Positions 5,820 through 7,746 of a DNA stretch of 7,746 nt are shown in pieces. The position numbers were made by a program, and so were the translations under genes. Numbering within the stretch: position 1 is the stretch's first letter; each line of letters begins with the position of its first letter. The notes beneath the pieces were generated by a model. It did not search any database, was not told the DNA's origin, and saw only the letters and a program-made list of their open reading frames with translations. Source of the stretch: Deltaproteobacteria bacterium (GTDB taxonomy: Bacteria; Desulfobacterota_B; Binatia; Bin18); the NCBI GenBank assembly GCA_012271025.1, contig JAAXHF010000515.1:1-7746 (forward strand), read 5' to 3'.

Positions 5820-7702
5820 GGCATCCTCAGCAGACGCCGAACCTGTTCGGCGACCGTGTCAAACTCTTGCAGCTGCGGGCGGACGGCCAGGCTCAACGGC
5901 TCACCAAAATAATGGGCAAAGCCGTGTTCGACCAGCGCCTGGTGGAGGGCGTTCACATCCCGGCGGGGCTGAAGCGTGCCGCGCTCGATGAGTCTGCCGC
6001 ACACATAGGCCAGGCCGCGCTGGGGGCGCAGCGTGCCGCGTATGTTGCGACGCGGCTGTTGGGCGCGCCGGACCAGCCATTCCTTGAGCCGCACGCCGAG
6101 CGCGGCCGGGCGTTCGGGCAGCGGATAGATATACAGCGGCTTGTCGGTGGCCGCAGCTTCGGCCAGCATGGATTCGCTCTCGCCGGTGACCACCAACACA
6201 TCGGCCAGGCTGAGATAGGCCAGATACGGGTTTGCCGACTGTCCGGCCTGCCACACGTGCATGTGCTGGACAGGGCCGAGGGCGTGTTGCAGCGCCCGGC
6301 AGGACTGGGCTCCGGTCCGTCGGCTGGTGGTGACAAACAGACTCGCCCCAACCTCGCGAGCCCAGGCGCGGACCGCCTGTCCCAGCTGTCGGGCGGTGTC
6401 CGGGTCAAAACGATAACGGGCGGTTGCCCCGCCAACGAGCACGGCAATGCGAGGATGGGGGGCGGATTCCAGCATCTCACGCCATTCCGCAGCGGCCGCC
6501 TCCAGGCGCTGTTGGGTGACCAGGCTCAGCGGCGCCAGGGTTTCAATCCGTCGGGGGTGGGGAGGCTGGCGGAAGTGGCCGCAGCTGACCGCAATATCCG
6601 ATCGACCAGTGAGGTGAGCGCCTTTGCGGCCGAGCAGCACCAGCCGGGTCTTGCCCCGACTGCGGTCCCGAATCCAGCGCGCCACCCGCGCTGGCCGCCA
6701 GCCGGCGCTGATCACGATATCCGGCCACGGCGCGGCCAGCCGGTCCGAGCGGGTACGGTCAAGACCGATGCAGCTTGCCCCGCGCACGCCAAACAGGCGC
6801 TTATGGATCGTGGCCGCCCTGGTGAAAGCCAGCCGTTTCTCCTCATACGGCCAGCCGAGCGCGTCGGCCAAGCCGAGCGCCTGGGTCGTGTGGCCGGGTT
6901 TATCGGCTGTGAGGACCCAGACCGACGTGGGGGCGTCGGGCTCGGTACAGGCGGCCGACATGCGGTAGGCAGCCTGGTCGGCGGCGCGTTCCAGCCCAAA
7001 CCAGACGTGGGCCACCGGGTTGTGCTGGTAGGCGTAGCGCTCAGGAAAAGGCTGCCAGGGCTGGGCGTGGATGGTGGTGTAGTGCAAGACCTTGGAGTCG
7101 CCCGGCCGATACTCCTCGTCCCGCGCGTTCCAGGCCGGGTCGAGCGCGCCCCACTCTGGTACGGCGCTGGCCTCCAGCGTTTTGCGGCGTTTGTGCCGGG
7201 CGTCCTGGAGCGACCAGACGGCGGCCATCCGCTCACAGTCCAGCAGCATGACCGAGGTGTCGCGGGGGCCAACCGACACAAAGCCGTGCGATTCCAGATC
7301 GGTATCAAACAACTCGCCCGGATCGGTCAGATAGACCTGATCCACATCGTTGTAAATCGCCCGTCGAATGTGCAGGCTGGCGGCAAAGTGTGGGATGGCA
7401 AAACGGTAATTGGTAAAGCCGGTCAGCCAGCCCCGGCGGTCGAAGCCGGCCAGGTCTGTCATCAGATAGATGTCGTACACCCGGCCCGGATCGCGGCTCT
7501 GTTCTATGGACCACAAAAAAACCCGCTCGGCCCGGTGCTGGGCCGGCTCGGTGCCGACAAAAAGACACACCGGTGGCTTATGGCTCGGCCGCGCCCCCGG
7601 CCGCACGTCCAACCTGATCGGCTCGGGAACGCAGGGAACGCGCTGATCGGTCGGCAGCGGAACGAGTCGTGACAGGCGGCGCAGCGTTGTGGACAGCTTC
7701 AT
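5816..7702 (-). CDS. Two-domain protein: GT8-like glycosyltransferase fused to ELM1-family domain
   Basis: This 628-residue protein joins two predicted transferase domains. The N-terminal domain (about 44-240) resembles GT8-type GT-A enzymes. CLFVGTEPAQHRAERV (46-61) opens the fold, RRAIYNDVDQVYL (113-125) contains the metal-binding DxD (Asp119 and Asp121), and VLHYTTIHAQPWQPF (205-219) matches the HxxG..KPW-type end motif. The C-terminal domain (about 259-535) resembles the bacterial ELM1 family (called mitochondrial fission ELM1, with a GT-B-like fold). It starts VWVLTADKPGHTTQALGLAD (261-280), with IAVLVGGATARYRFD (419-433), LFVTTSRRTG (455-464) and VVTGESESMLAEAAATDKP (504-522). About 90 further residues follow. 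No signal peptide or membrane segment is evident; the N-terminus is basic. The ATG overlaps a likely upstream stop (ATGA), and the 3' end couples to gpmA. A role in LPS or capsule assembly is inferred from neighbours. Each domain call is fairly secure; the joint function is unknown. Confidence 0.85.
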   Translation of the reverse strand: MKLSTTLRRLSRLVPLPTDQRVPCVPEPIRLDVRPGARPSHKPPVCLFVGTEPAQHRAERVFLWSIEQSRDPGRVYDIYLMTDLAGFDRRGWLTGFTNYRFAIPHFAASLHIRRAIYNDVDQVYLTDPGELFDTDLESHGFVSVGPRDTSVMLLDCERMAAVWSLQDARHKRRKTLEASAVPEWGALDPAWNARDEEYRPGDSKVLHYTTIHAQPWQPFPERYAYQHNPVAHVWFGLERAADQAAYRMSAACTEPDAPTSVWVLTADKPGHTTQALGLADALGWPYEEKRLAFTRAATIHKRLFGVRGASCIGLDRTRSDRLAAPWPDIVISAGWRPARVARWIRDRSRGKTRLVLLGRKGAHLTGRSDIAVSCGHFRQPPHPRRIETLAPLSLVTQQRLEAAAAEWREMLESAPHPRIAVLVGGATARYRFDPDTARQLGQAVRAWAREVGASLFVTTSRRTGAQSCRALQHALGPVQHMHVWQAGQSANPYLAYLSLADVLVVTGESESMLAEAAATDKPLYIYPLPERPAALGVRLKEWLVRRAQQPRRNIRGTLRPQRGLAYVCGRLIERGTLQPRRDVNALHQALVEHGFAHYFGEPLSLAVRPQLQEFDTVAEQVRRLLRMP

Positions 7703-7746
7703 ACGGGTTCTTTTTCAGGCTTGGGCTGCGCGCGGGTGTTCCAGCC
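7699..7746 (-). CDS. C-terminal tail of an unidentified upstream operon gene (partial)
   Basis: Reading leftward from the window edge, one minus-strand frame stays open for 15 codons (GWNTRAQPKPEKEPV) and ends in TGA at 7701-7699. The TGA overlaps the next gene's ATG in the pattern ATGA. The same junction type recurs before gpmA, which supports a real gene. The Pro/Lys/Glu-rich tail says nothing about function, and 15 codons could be open by chance. Confidence 0.45.
   Translation of the reverse strand, partial: GWNTRAQPKPEKEPV

Noticed and set aside
4650..5912. Plus-strand open frame of 420 codons spanning the oxygenase and gpmA genes
   Set aside because: It runs antisense across two well-identified genes and shows no domain or ribosome site of its own.
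5867..7672. Long plus-strand open frame of about 600 codons opposite the GT8-ELM1 gene
   Set aside because: It is fully antisense to a gene with clear domain motifs. Its translation is Gly/Arg/Gln/Val-rich with no recognisable motif, as expected for a shadow frame in GC-rich DNA.

Overview
The window is GC-rich, densely coding DNA from an unidentified Gram-negative bacterium. The evidence for an outer membrane with LPS is an LptF/LptG-type permease at the left edge, followed by genes of the kind found in cell-surface glycan loci: a sugar/choline-type nucleotidyltransferase, a GT4 glycosyltransferase, a kinase-fold protein, a 2-oxoglutarate/Fe(II) oxygenase and a GT8-like/ELM1-like fusion. The sequence alone does not fix the phylum. 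There are no tRNA or rRNA genes, CRISPR arrays, insertion sequences or integrases that I can see.

Layout. (1) 1-1201, minus: LptF/LptG permease, cut off by the left window edge. (2) 1244-2143, plus: NTP-transferase of the phosphocholine cytidylyltransferase/sugar nucleotidyltransferase type. Its 3' end contains a perfect 16-bp inverted repeat. (3) 2204-3442, minus: GT4 glycosyltransferase. (4) 3441-4244, plus: kinase-fold protein whose ATG overlaps the GT4 ATG on the opposite strand. (5) A tight minus-strand operon, read right to left: the C-terminal tail of an unknown gene (7699-7746), a GT8-like + ELM1-like fusion (5816-7702), a 2,3-bisphosphoglycerate-dependent phosphoglycerate mutase (5058-5819) and a 2OG-Fe(II) oxygenase (4344-5054). 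Its first two junctions are ATGA stop/start overlaps and the last is a 3-bp gap.

How the genes may work together (inference). The nucleotidyltransferase would make an activated head group or sugar. The GT4 enzyme and the two-domain GT would transfer sugars. The kinase-fold protein and the oxygenase would modify the sugar or lipid product. LptF/G belongs to the machine that exports finished LPS. The phosphoglycerate mutase looks like an ordinary glycolytic enzyme that has become part of this operon. The features most worth a second look are the GT8-ELM1 fusion, the kinase-fold protein with a changed catalytic triad next to a LicC-like enzyme, the inverted repeat and suspicious C-terminal tail of the nucleotidyltransferase, and the divergent genes with overlapping start codons.
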